Assembly: GCA_017436765.1 (NCBI GenBank)
Contig: JAFSCM010000110.1
Location: 1-36,041, forward strand
Length of the DNA: 36,041 nt
Reading direction: 5' to 3'
Source of the DNA: Oscillospiraceae bacterium
Lineage (GTDB): Bacteria; Bacillota; Clostridia; Oscillospirales; Ruminococcaceae
The translations under genes and the position numbers were made by a program. The notes beneath the pieces are model-generated. The model had not been told where the DNA came from and ran no database searches. It saw only the letters and a list, made by a program, of their open reading frames with translations. Positions 7,320 to 16,009 of this stretch are shown piece by piece (the stretch's first letter is position 1; each line of letters opens with the position of its first letter).

Positions 7320-8147
7320 ATGGGAGCAAAAAAAGCCTTGTGTATTCATGATATGTCCGGTATAGGCAGATGCAGCCTTACCGTTATTTCCCCGGTTCTC
7401 AGCGTAAAGGGGATTCAGTGTGTACCTATGCCGACAACGGTGCTGTCAACACATTACGGCGGTTTCGGCAGTGTGGCAAGACAGGAACTTACAGATTTCT
7501 GCTTTGACAGTCTTAAAGAGTATAACCGTATAGGTATAGAATTTGACTGTATATATGCAGGTTTTCTTGCCAGTAAATTACAGACAGAGCTTGTTGAAAG
7601 GGCATTTGAAGACAATCCGTCAGCGCTTAAAATATGCGACCCTGTAATGGGGGACAATGGAAAAATATATTCCTCCGTTACTGATGATATAAGGGAAGGT
7701 TTCAAAAATCTTTGTGCAGGCAGCGATATTATAACACCAAATACAACAGAAGCATTTTCTTTGCTTGACAAAGATATAGAAAAACAGATTTTTACAGTGC
7801 AGGAAGCGGAAAATATTGTAATACAGCTGAAAAGAAAATATAACTGTTCTGTTGTTGTTACAGGAATCAGACTGGACAGCGGTAAGGTAATATGCTGCGG
7901 TATTGAAAAGGATAAGGAAGCGGTATTTACTGTAAACTGCAACTATATTCCTGTACATTTTCCAGGAACAGGTGATTTGTTCTGCGCAGTTATGATAAGT
8001 GAGCTTATGAATGATATCTCTCTGGAAGCAGCGGTGGAAAAAGCGGCACGCTTTGTTGAGATATGTGTGCAGAATACCTATACGGATAAAAATGTGGACA
8101 CAAGATACGGTGTCGAGATAGAACAGAATTTAAAATTTTTGTTCTGA
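7320..8147 (+). CDS. pdxY: Pyridoxal/pyridoxamine kinase
   Basis: A 275-residue ribokinase-fold enzyme that phosphorylates pyridoxal or pyridoxamine with ATP in the B6 salvage pathway, in the cytosol. Family signatures are KALCIHDMSGIGRCSLT at the N terminus, PTTVLSTHYGGFG in the substrate lid, CDPVMGDNGK, ITPNTTEA, and the anion-hole/catalytic motif FPGTGD (D219). The length is normal. AAAAGGAG lies 5 bases before the ATG. It is apparently monocistronic with its own terminator. The symbol pdxY versus pdxK cannot be settled by sequence alone. Confidence 0.9.
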   Translation: MGAKKALCIHDMSGIGRCSLTVISPVLSVKGIQCVPMPTTVLSTHYGGFGSVARQELTDFCFDSLKEYNRIGIEFDCIYAGFLASKLQTELVERAFEDNPSALKICDPVMGDNGKIYSSVTDDIREGFKNLCAGSDIITPNTTEAFSLLDKDIEKQIFTVQEAENIVIQLKRKYNCSVVVTGIRLDSGKVICCGIEKDKEAVFTVNCNYIPVHFPGTGDLFCAVMISELMNDISLEAAVEKAARFVEICVQNTYTDKNVDTRYGVEIEQNLKFLF

Positions 8148-8152
8148 TAAAA

Positions 8153-8203
8153 ATCCATATGCTGATACAGAAGATTTATATTTCGGCATATGGATGTTTT
8201 TAT
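8153..8203 (+). terminator. Terminator of the pyridoxal kinase gene
   Basis: A stem of about 12 bp, ATCCATATGC (8153-8162) with GCATATGGAT (8186-8195), followed by GTTTTTATTT. It starts 6 bases after the stop codon. Confidence 0.8.
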
Positions 8204-8265
8204 TTGAAATACTTATATTTTATTATAAAACACAGATATTTTTTTATGTAAAAAATGAAGGCCTC

Positions 8266-8294
8266 TTTACATATTTTTATATTTGAGTTATACT
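8266..8294 (+). promoter_or_regulatory. Promoter of trmL-degV
   Basis: TTTACA (8266-8271) and TATACT (8289-8294) with a 17-base spacer. The predicted start near 8301 leaves a leader of about 38 bases. Confidence 0.75.
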
Positions 8295-8338
8295 TTACAT
8301 TGTATGATTATATATTAAATTCAGAAAGAATATTGTAA

Positions 8339-8839
8339 ATGAATACTATAAATATTGTGCTGCTGCAGCCGCAGATTCCTCAGAATACAGGTAATATTGC
8401 CAGAACCTGTGCAGCAACAGGGGCAAAGCTTCATCTTGTTGGCCCTATGGGTTTTGTTGTCAGTGACAAGCACTTAAAGCGTGCAGGACTTGATTACTGG
8501 GATAAACTGGATATAACATATTACGACAGCACAGAAGATTTTTTTTCAAGGAACAAAGACGGAAAATTTTATTATTTTACCACAAAAGCACAAAAAAAAT
8601 ACACAGATATATGTTATAATAATAATGTATTTATTGTGTTTGGCAGGGAAGACAGAGGTATAGATGAAGATATACTTTTCCATAACCCTGAAACCTGTGT
8701 GAGGATGCCTATGCTTTCCAATATCAGAAGTCTGAATCTCTCGAACACTGTTGCGATTGCAACCTATGAGATACTCAGGCAATGGGATTTTGAAGGCTTA
8801 GAAACACAGGGAAATCTGACAAAATATAATTGGGAGTGA
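8339..8839 (+). CDS. trmL: tRNA (cytidine/uridine-34-2'-O)-methyltransferase
   Basis: A 166-residue SPOUT-class methyltransferase that 2'-O-methylates the wobble base of leucine tRNAs. It shows NIVLLQPQIPQNTGNIARTC at the N terminus and the knot motifs IVFGREDRGI and MPMLSNIRSLNLSNTVAIA, typical of TrmL. The length matches the minimal knot-only family. The ribosome site is weak (AGAAAG). The stop codon is 4 bases from the degV start, so the two genes are probably cotranscribed. Confidence 0.92.
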   Translation: MNTINIVLLQPQIPQNTGNIARTCAATGAKLHLVGPMGFVVSDKHLKRAGLDYWDKLDITYYDSTEDFFSRNKDGKFYYFTTKAQKKYTDICYNNNVFIVFGREDRGIDEDILFHNPETCVRMPMLSNIRSLNLSNTVAIATYEILRQWDFEGLETQGNLTKYNWE

Positions 8840-8843
8840 TATT

Positions 8844-9698
8844 TTGAGTATTAAAATTATTACTGATTCAGCTTGTGATATACCAATGTCTGCAGAACTT
8901 AACAATGTTGAAATTATGAATTTTCATATAAATATCAACGGCAGAGATTGTGAAGAACGCAAAGATTATACTATGGAAGAATTTTATGCAGAGCTTGACA
9001 GCTGCGAAAAAATTCCAACAACTGCCCATATTACAATGATTGATTTTTATGAAAAATACTGTGACCTTGCATCTGCAGGTATAACAGATGTTATTCATGT
9101 TACAATCAACAAGACAGCAAGTGCAACACACGACGCAGCTGTAATGGCAAGGCAGATGTTTTATGACGAAAATCCAAACAGTCATATGAATATTACCGTA
9201 GTGGACAGCCGCTGCTATTCCGTTGGATACGGATATCCTGTAATGTGTGCAGATAAAATGATTGATGACGGTGCAGCTGCCAGTGAAATTATTGAGTATC
9301 TGGAAAACAGATTTGAAAAAACAGAGATTCTTCTCGGTACCTATTCTCTCAAATTTATGAAAAAATCAGGCAGAATTTCTGCAGCAGCAGCATTTGCAGG
9401 GGAACTTATGGGCCTCAGACCTGTAATTCTTATGAAGCACGGCAAAACAGAAGTACTGCTCAAAGCAAGAGGCGATAAGCTGCTTATTCCCGGTCTTGTT
9501 GCAAAAATGAGAGAAAGAAACAGCAATCCGCAGGAATATGTTGTGGGTTACACAGCTGATATTGATGCAAGAGACGAGCTTGTGGCAGCCTGCACAGAAG
9601 CAATGGGTTACCCGCCTGTACTTGTCTGCCATCTTGGCAGTGCGGTTTCCATCAATGCAGGTCCGCACAGCATTGGTATGATGTATCTTGGCAAATAA
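8844..9698 (+). CDS. DegV-family fatty-acid-binding protein
   Basis: A 284-residue DegV-family protein. Members bind a fatty acid and, where studied (FakB), present it to the kinase FakA for incorporation into phospholipid. Seen: KIITDSACDIP at the N terminus, HVTINKTASATHDAA containing the carboxylate-binding TxS region, VVDSRCYSVGYGYPV, and RISAAAAFAGELMGLRPVI. The start codon is TTG at 8844, with GGGAG 7 bases upstream inside the end of trmL. No fakA is present in the window. Confidence 0.9.
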   Translation: MSIKIITDSACDIPMSAELNNVEIMNFHININGRDCEERKDYTMEEFYAELDSCEKIPTTAHITMIDFYEKYCDLASAGITDVIHVTINKTASATHDAAVMARQMFYDENPNSHMNITVVDSRCYSVGYGYPVMCADKMIDDGAAASEIIEYLENRFEKTEILLGTYSLKFMKKSGRISAAAAFAGELMGLRPVILMKHGKTEVLLKARGDKLLIPGLVAKMRERNSNPQEYVVGYTADIDARDELVAACTEAMGYPPVLVCHLGSAVSINAGPHSIGMMYLGK

Positions 9699-9713
9699 TA
9701 GTAAAATAAGCTG

Positions 9714-9743
9714 TTGATATTGTATCCGGAGTATGATACAATA
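9714..9743 (+). promoter_or_regulatory. queT promoter with embedded 9-bp inverted repeat
   Basis: TTGATA (9714-9719) and TACAAT (9737-9742) have 17-base spacing. A perfect inverted repeat TATTGTATC / GATACAATA (9718-9726 and 9735-9743, 8-base centre) spans the end of -35 through -10. It is placed like a repressor operator, since the predicted transcript starts about 6 bases later, so it is not part of the RNA. Confidence 0.65.
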
Positions 9744-9749
9744 AGCGAT

Positions 9750-9867
9750 GTTAATTTAATCACAGCCTACGGCAGCCTTCAAGCTTTTCTGCCGTCAGTA
9801 CATAAAGCTTTTAACTGAACAAAAACAGGTACGGTTGATTGCTGTCGACCGTACCTTTTAATTTGTT
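9750..9867 (+). promoter_or_regulatory. Structured queT leader, probable preQ1 riboswitch with terminator
   Basis: The leader shows an outer pairing GTTAA (9750-9754) with TTAAC (9811-9815). An inner stem ACGGCAG (9769-9775)/CTGCCGT (9789-9795) has the loop sequence AAGCTT (9781-9786), which can pair with AAGCTT at 9805-9810. This is an H-type pseudoknot, as preQ1 aptamers have. A terminator follows: 12-bp stem 9827-9838/9845-9856, then TTTTAATTTG. Position before queT, a known preQ1 riboswitch target, supports the call. The class is unassigned; class III is known from this bacterial group. The terminator could instead only end degV. Confidence 0.5.
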
Positions 9868-9907
9868 GGCATAAAAGCTCCCGAAATATACAAGAGGAGT
9901 TTCAGAT

Positions 9908-10432
9908 ATGAAAAAAACAAAAAAAATTACCAACCAGGCAATGATTGCTTCAATTTACACAGTGCTCAGCATTGCTCTTTCGGCAGTTACTTTCGGTACT
10001 GTTCAGGTGAGAATAAGCGAGGCGCTGACACTTCTGCCCATATATTCCATAACAAATATATGGGGGGTTACAATAGGATGCTTTCTTACAAACCTTATAG
10101 GTTTTTTTACGGGGGCAAATATACTTGGTGCACTTGATATGCTTTTTGGCACACTGGCAACCTTTTCGGCTGCAGTAATGTCATATTTTTTCAGAAATGT
10201 CAGATTCAAAGGCTTTCCTGTGCTGTCGGCAGTACCGCCGATACTTTTCAATGCTGTTGTTGTGGGCTGGGAACTTTGCCTGTTTTTAAATAACGGTGTT
10301 TTCAATCCTTTTATCTTCTGGACACAGGCGTTCAGCGTGGGTGCGGGTCAGCTTTTAAGCTGTGGCGTAGCCGGCCTTATGATGACAAAAATAATCGATA
10401 AAAACAATACACTGAAAGCCTTGGTAAGCTGA
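9908..10432 (+). CDS. queT: QueT-family queuosine-precursor transporter
   Basis: A 174-residue integral membrane protein with about five hydrophobic helices. It is the substrate-binding S component of an ECF-type importer, thought to take up preQ1/preQ0 or queuine-type precursors for tRNA queuosine. The family signature VQVRISEALTLLPIYS, just after the first helix, and the segment LDMLFGTLATFSAA are visible. AGAGGAG lies 8 bases before the ATG. The energising ECF module is not in the window. The leader suggests ligand-dependent control. Confidence 0.88.
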   Translation: MKKTKKITNQAMIASIYTVLSIALSAVTFGTVQVRISEALTLLPIYSITNIWGVTIGCFLTNLIGFFTGANILGALDMLFGTLATFSAAVMSYFFRNVRFKGFPVLSAVPPILFNAVVVGWELCLFLNNGVFNPFIFWTQAFSVGAGQLLSCGVAGLMMTKIIDKNNTLKALVS

Positions 10433-10562
10433 TACTGCATAACAGTCAAATGAAAATATAAGCATAAATATATAGCAACTCTAAGTTGCGCAATAGTTGG
10501 TGGAAGCAACATATTCCATAGTTTATAATATGATTAAACTAAAGATATGGAGGATATAAACA

Positions 10563-10910
10563 ATGGCTGGTGCAACATTAATGCTGATACCTTTTATGCT
10601 TGCAGGCATAGTATTTTGTGGATTGCTGGCGTATATTTTGATTCTTATAATAAAATCACTGAAAAAATACATAAAATCTTCAGATGTACGCAAGGAAAAA
10701 TCTGATATAAGAAGGTCGCTTGGTGAGGTACTGAAAGAACACAGATTAAAATGCAGTATGACACAGGAGTTTGTTGCAGAAACACTTGGTGTAAGCCGGC
10801 AGGCTGTTTCCAAATGGGAAAATGGTACATCCGACCCAAGCACATCCAACCTTATAGCACTTGCAAAACTGTACAATATATCGGTTGATGAAATACTGAA
10901 AAATATATAA
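10563..10910 (+). CDS. Membrane-anchored XRE-family HTH protein
   Basis: A 115-residue protein with one N-terminal transmembrane helix (about residues 3-30), a basic linker (SLKKYIKSSDVRKEK) and a C-terminal Cro/CI-type helix-turn-helix (about residues 52-112). The recognition region is TQEFVAETLGVSRQAVSKWE, followed by PSTSNLIALAKLYNISVDEIL. The DNA-binding domain is complete and faces the cytoplasm if the positive-inside rule holds. GGAGG lies 9 bases before the ATG. Targets are unknown. The TM-then-HTH order is less common than HTH-then-TM. Confidence 0.85.
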   Translation: MAGATLMLIPFMLAGIVFCGLLAYILILIIKSLKKYIKSSDVRKEKSDIRRSLGEVLKEHRLKCSMTQEFVAETLGVSRQAVSKWENGTSDPSTSNLIALAKLYNISVDEILKNI

Positions 10911-10956
10911 CAGGCCAGATAAGTGTACAAAGACAGGAAAAATAAGCCAAAAATAA

Positions 10957-10982
10957 AAAGCCCCGGAATATTCCGGGGCTTT
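10957..10982. terminator. Bidirectional terminator between HTH gene and gap
   Basis: A perfect palindrome with a 12-bp stem (AAAGCCCCGGAA and complement) and a two-base centre, flanked by A and T runs, between convergent genes. Confidence 0.9.
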
Positions 10983-11001
10983 AATTGTTATATGATATAA
11001 A

Positions 11002-12057
<1,056 letters not shown>

Positions 12058-12090
12058 TTATATCTGTTAAAAAATTAACTTACTGGGAAT

Positions 12091-12119
12091 ATGATAACTA
12101 ATTTAAAGCATTTAGTCAA
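12091..12119 (-). promoter_or_regulatory. gap promoter
   Basis: On the minus strand TTGACT (12114-12119) and TATCAT (12091-12096) have 17-base spacing. The predicted leader is about 60 bases, ending in AGGAGG (12031-12036). Confidence 0.75.
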
Positions 12120-12298
12120 TATTTTACAACTTAAAATATTGTTCTTAAATTTGTACTTTTAAATCATTGTGCTGTTCAATTCTTTAACAAATTAATGATA
12201 TCACAAAAACCATTTTTAGTAAAGCGAAAATGCTGAAAATACATATAACTGTAACAATTTATAATAATTCTCAGCCTTTACAGGATAATATAATATAC
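12120..12298. other. Intergenic DNA without recognised content
   Basis: Very AT-rich sequence between the divergent gap and kinase-like promoters. I see no open frame with a ribosome site, no tRNA, and no long hairpin. Confidence 0.6.
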
Positions 12299-12327
12299 TT
12301 TACAAAAAAAAGCTTATGATATATTAT
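12299..12327 (+). promoter_or_regulatory. Promoter of the histidine-kinase-like gene
   Basis: TTTACA (12299-12304) and TATTAT (12322-12327) with a 17-base spacer. Transcription would begin near 12334, which excludes the upstream in-frame ATG at 12316 as the start codon. Confidence 0.65.
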
Positions 12328-12338
12328 AAGAATATAAA

Positions 12339-12355
12339 AGTCGAATTTTGTCGAA
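12339..12355 (+). promoter_or_regulatory. Tandem Spo0A-like boxes
   Basis: TGTCGAA (12349-12355) matches the Spo0A box consensus TGNCGAA exactly, and AGTCGAA (12339-12345) matches 6 of 7, in the same orientation 10 bases apart. They lie just after the predicted transcription start, a position expected to repress. Function is inference from the motif only. Confidence 0.4.
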
Positions 12356-12369
12356 AGAAAGAGCTTATT

Positions 12370-13194
12370 ATGACAGATAAACAAAACGATAAAGTGATGC
12401 AGGAAAAACTCATCGAATATATAGACCAGATAAATGTACAGTTCCGTGAACCTGTTTCAAATATTTTTGCCTCGCTGCCTCTGCTTGTAAACAATATAAA
12501 CAGTCAGAATACAGAAAAAGCTATGGAGAATCTTCATAGTGTATATCAGAAAACATATTCTATTCTAAAAGGCATAAACAATATTTCCATGGCGGCAAAA
12601 CTGCTTGAAAACTACTGTTTTGACAAGACTGTAGTTGATTTTTCAAGTATGGTAAAAAGTGTTTTCAACAGTTCTGAAATGGTGCTGCCGGAATATCTGG
12701 ATGCCGATATTTCAGTTGATGACGGCTGTTTTGTTGACGGCAACGGTTCCTTGCTGACAGTTGCCTTGCTCAATCTGCTGCTCAACAGCTTTGATTACAG
12801 AAGGGAAGATAATGTAAAGGTAAAAATAACCCTGAAAAAAGACAACGGCAGATGTGTGCTTGTGTACAGGGATAATTCCATAGGCATAAAACCTGAAACA
12901 GTTCAGAATATATTTGAACCGTTTTTTACAGCAAACCCATACAACGACGGTGAACCCAGCACAAAACTGGGTCTGGGCCTTTATATAGCAAAACAGGCTG
13001 TAGTAAATGCAGGCGGTACGATTATGGTTCAGTCACAGTTTTCGGAAGGGGTAAGCTATATAATTTCCATTCCTGAAAGTAAAGCGGAAAATTCTGTGAT
13101 ATTCAAAAACAGCACAAAAGAGTTTATTCTTAACAGGTACAGCGAGATATTTGTACAGCTTTGCGAATACTGTGATCTACCGGACCTTGTGTAA
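12370..13194 (+). CDS. Orphan histidine-kinase-like protein without phosphoacceptor histidine
   Basis: A 274-residue soluble protein with a degenerate dimerisation/phosphoacceptor helix (about residues 10-80) and a HATPase domain (about 125-235). The ATPase boxes are present: N-box NLLLNS, G1 as RDNSIGI (usual D-x-G-x-G with the first glycine replaced by serine), F-box FEPFFTA, and G2 GLGLYIAKQ. Where kinases have H-E-x-R-x-P, this protein has V23-Q-F-R26-E-P28, so the phosphorylated histidine is absent. There is no membrane segment, sensor domain or neighbouring response regulator. Start ATG 12370 has AAAGAG 6 bases upstream. About 40 residues follow the ATPase domain. Confidence 0.8.
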   Translation: MTDKQNDKVMQEKLIEYIDQINVQFREPVSNIFASLPLLVNNINSQNTEKAMENLHSVYQKTYSILKGINNISMAAKLLENYCFDKTVVDFSSMVKSVFNSSEMVLPEYLDADISVDDGCFVDGNGSLLTVALLNLLLNSFDYRREDNVKVKITLKKDNGRCVLVYRDNSIGIKPETVQNIFEPFFTANPYNDGEPSTKLGLGLYIAKQAVVNAGGTIMVQSQFSEGVSYIISIPESKAENSVIFKNSTKEFILNRYSEIFVQLCEYCDLPDLV

Positions 13195-13215
13195 CTGATA
13201 AAAATATATAAAAAA

Positions 13216-13256
13216 GCAGCACCCGATGATTTTACATCAGGTGCTGTGATTTTTTA
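13216..13256. terminator. Bidirectional terminator between kinase-like gene and GltS-type gene
   Basis: CAGCACC (13217-13223) pairs with GGTGCTG (13240-13246). GATG/CATC extends the stem past one mismatch. Runs of A before and T after serve both convergent genes. Confidence 0.85.
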
Positions 13257-13269
13257 TATATGCAGGGTA

Positions 13270-14673
13270 TTATACCTTTTCTTTGTGTTTTTTGCTTTTG
13301 AAAATTTTGCTGCGGAAAAGAATGATATTCATTACAAGGAAGAATGCAAGCAGTATCACCCAGGTAAGAATCGGTTTAACCGGTGCAAGTGTTGCAAGCA
13401 GCATAAGAGGGAAGCCGAACACAATAGCAGGGAAGTTCTGATAAACAATGTTGTCTGCAACAGGAGTTTTGAACTCACCGTCAATTTCTCTTAAAAGAAC
13501 AATACCTGTACTTGCTGTGCCTGTAAGCATACCGTACATTGCAACAAACTGTTCATTTTCATATTCAGGGAACAGTCTTCTGCAAACAAATCCAATGTAG
13601 AAATATGTAATAAGTGCGCCGCCGAGACCAAGAACCAGAAGAACTGCCCAGTACTGCTGGAAGATGCCAAGGCGTATAGCAGCAATACCTGCAACAATCA
13701 TAATATCAAAGAAGAAGTTGCTTGTTCTTGTCATAAGGAAATTGTTGAGATACTGTCTTCCCATAAGTTTGGTTTTTCTCAACCACTGCACAATTGTTTT
13801 TATAATTGTTGCAGAAAGAACACCAAGCAGAAAGTTAAAACCAAAGATAACGCTTTTCATGCCAGGCAGCAGCATGCCAAGACCGCACATAAGGAAGTAG
13901 GAAACAAGATATGCAACCAGTACAAAAGCAACCTGAACGGTCATCTTGTCAATGCTGCCTTGCATAGGAATTTCATTTTCGGCCTGAATTTCTTCTGCAG
14001 AGATAACATCATTTGCGGATTCTTCAGAGTTTACCCAGTTGATTTTACCCTTTCTTTTAAGAATATTAAGGTGAATAACACCGCCAAGTGCAGCGCATAT
14101 AAAACCGAAAGCGGCAACTGTAAGACCAAAACTCTTGCCGCCGGCAAAGCCAAACTGTGTTTCGTAGATGTTGCCATAGTTAAGTGCCTGACCTGTACCC
14201 TGACCGTATCCGAATGGGAGAAGTACACCTGCTGCCACAAAGAAATCCTTTATGAGCAATGCTGCAACAAGTGTTACAGCAAATCCGAATACAGCCTGAA
14301 TAAGGTATGTTGCAACGGTTGTAACACCTGTGTTGAAAATTTCCGCACCGCGCTGTTTTGTCATCTTGTTGTCAGATGTTTTGAAAGCAGAAGCAATAAA
14401 ACCAAGGGCAAGGCAGTGGTATGTAATAATTTCAAGTGTTGCCATACCATTGCCGCCAAAGAACAATGTATCAAAGAAGATATTGCCTGTAAACAGTTTA
14501 TAAAAACCGCTTATAGCCAGCAGAATTGCACCGCCAAGTACGGAAGTAGGTATCAGTGATGCACGGATAAATTTAACTTTTCTTTTAATTGTATTTGCTG
14601 CAAGCAAACTTAAAAGCAGGCAGGCGATAAGGTTGAGGCTGCCCCAGACATTATAATCCCAAAAATTTTCCAT
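13270..14673 (-). CDS. GltS-type sodium:glutamate symporter family carrier
   Basis: A 467-residue membrane protein with roughly a dozen hydrophobic helices in two halves. It resembles the sodium/glutamate symporter family. Glycine-rich re-entrant-type signatures occur in each half (GYGQGTGQALNYG and MYGMLTGTASTGIVLL), as expected of the inverted repeat in this fold. A hydrophilic central loop (about 212-245) separates the halves. AGGAAGG lies 8 bases before the ATG. The start overlaps the end of the upstream acyltransferase gene by 23 bases, so translation is probably coupled. The substrate is not proven; glutamate is the family default. Confidence 0.75.
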   Translation of the reverse strand: MENFWDYNVWGSLNLIACLLLSLLAANTIKRKVKFIRASLIPTSVLGGAILLAISGFYKLFTGNIFFDTLFFGGNGMATLEIITYHCLALGFIASAFKTSDNKMTKQRGAEIFNTGVTTVATYLIQAVFGFAVTLVAALLIKDFFVAAGVLLPFGYGQGTGQALNYGNIYETQFGFAGGKSFGLTVAAFGFICAALGGVIHLNILKRKGKINWVNSEESANDVISAEEIQAENEIPMQGSIDKMTVQVAFVLVAYLVSYFLMCGLGMLLPGMKSVIFGFNFLLGVLSATIIKTIVQWLRKTKLMGRQYLNNFLMTRTSNFFFDIMIVAGIAAIRLGIFQQYWAVLLVLGLGGALITYFYIGFVCRRLFPEYENEQFVAMYGMLTGTASTGIVLLREIDGEFKTPVADNIVYQNFPAIVFGFPLMLLATLAPVKPILTWVILLAFFLVMNIILFRSKIFKSKKHKEKV

Positions 14674-15859
14674 CTTCGTTACCTTCCTTTATATTTTTAT
14701 ATCTGTTATATATCTGAACATATTTAAGAGCATTAAAGCGCTTGTCGCCTTTAAGCTGATAAACTTTGTCATTGTAGTAAATATTGGCTTTGTTTTTGCC
14801 CAGCACAGTAATTGTGGCGGTGTCGTCAAATCTGCAGGTGAGAATATCGCCTATAACAACTCTGTCTCCGTAAAGCTCAATATGAACATTTTCCTTTATA
14901 GGATGTTTTTTATCATAGAGAATAACCTCAGAAAGATTTGCAGTATCGGTAAAGATTGGTTTACCGGTAAGCTTTGTAACATCTGTGCTGTTTACAAAAT
15001 CACTCTGATAGTCATACCAGTTGCCGAAAAAACGGAAAGGGAAGTCACAGTTGATACCAACAATCTCCTTTGTGGGCATAAAGCGAACTTCTTTACCGCA
15101 GCTTGTACAGTGCGCAGTATTACCGCGGCTTTCAAACTTTGAAAATCCGCAGTCGGGACATACATATATGCAGCGTTCCATATATTCGGCAAGATTTTTG
15201 TGTTCAAATTTTCCGCTCAGGCAGTTTTCATCAACATAAAGTTCTTTTTCAAGAACTGCAAAAAATTCATCGTCAGTGAGTGCTTTATATTCCTCTGGTT
15301 CGATAACGCGGGAAACATAGGCTTTCATTCTGCCTTTTCGCACAGCATCACTCCATCTCGGCTGTATGCCGTAGCCTTCTTCAATGCGGAAAACCGCAAC
15401 AGGCAGTCTCAGTGTTTTAGCCAGTTTTGCAATGGACGGTTTTATATATACTGTCCGTCCGCTGTAGGTGCGGTTGCCTTCCGGTGCAAGGGCAATTGTG
15501 CCGCCTTCCTTTGCAACACGCAGACAGGTTTTTACTGCCTTAAGGTCGGTTGTCTGTTTTTTTATAGGGATAGGTGCAACAGCCCACACAAGCAGTTTGG
15601 ACAGCCAGCCAAGAGAGAAAATATCTTCTGTCGCTATATAGTAAATTGGTCCGTCAAAAGCCATTGCTATAAAAAACTGGTCAAAGCTTGTCTGATGATT
15701 CATAACAACAAGGTACTGTCTGTCTCCCTGTTCCTTGAATTTTTGAACATCCACACCGAATTTCAGTTTTGTATATGTACCGATAACAGGCTTTAAAACA
15801 GCGGTTATGATTTTATGTCTTGTTTTTATCCATTTTTCGCGCTTATTTTTCTGCTGCAT
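14651..15859 (-). CDS. PlsC-like acyltransferase with C-terminal zinc ribbon
   Basis: A 402-residue protein. Residues about 25-190 form a lysophospholipid acyltransferase domain: HQTSFD (H55-x4-D60), the acceptor-binding motif APEGNRTYSG (E127), and PVAVF. This activity moves an acyl chain to lysophosphatidate or a related lipid at the membrane face. A C-terminal extension of about 170 residues contains a four-cysteine zinc ribbon (C234, C237, C251, C254) and an all-beta-looking tail, unlike ordinary PlsC of about 240 residues. Start ATG 15859 has GGAG 6 bases upstream; the longer frame to 16003 crosses the promoter. It is the first gene of an operon with the GltS-type carrier. Confidence 0.82.
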   Translation of the reverse strand: MQQKNKREKWIKTRHKIITAVLKPVIGTYTKLKFGVDVQKFKEQGDRQYLVVMNHQTSFDQFFIAMAFDGPIYYIATEDIFSLGWLSKLLVWAVAPIPIKKQTTDLKAVKTCLRVAKEGGTIALAPEGNRTYSGRTVYIKPSIAKLAKTLRLPVAVFRIEEGYGIQPRWSDAVRKGRMKAYVSRVIEPEEYKALTDDEFFAVLEKELYVDENCLSGKFEHKNLAEYMERCIYVCPDCGFSKFESRGNTAHCTSCGKEVRFMPTKEIVGINCDFPFRFFGNWYDYQSDFVNSTDVTKLTGKPIFTDTANLSEVILYDKKHPIKENVHIELYGDRVVIGDILTCRFDDTATITVLGKNKANIYYNDKVYQLKGDKRFNALKYVQIYNRYKNIKEGNEDGKFLGL

Positions 15860-15898
15860 ACTTTTCTCCGTAGTAGAATATGTTTTTTCCAATATATT

Positions 15899-15927
15899 AT
15901 TATATAATAAATTTATTTTATTGTAAA
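15899..15927 (-). promoter_or_regulatory. Promoter of the acyltransferase-GltS operon
   Basis: On the minus strand TTTACA (15922-15927) and TATAAT (15899-15904) are 17 bases apart, about 40 bases before the chosen start codon. Confidence 0.8.
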
Positions 15928-16009
15928 TGAAAAATGTGGGAATTGTGTCGGGATTGTGTATGACAAGTAACGGAAAGATTACAAAAAATGTGTGAATTGT
16001 CATAAAAAT

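Noticed and set aside
10474..10488. Small hairpin GCAACT-CTA-AGTTGC between queT and the HTH gene
   Set aside because: Only 6 bp with no T tract; it neither terminates nor matches a known regulatory element, although it could be a minor operator.
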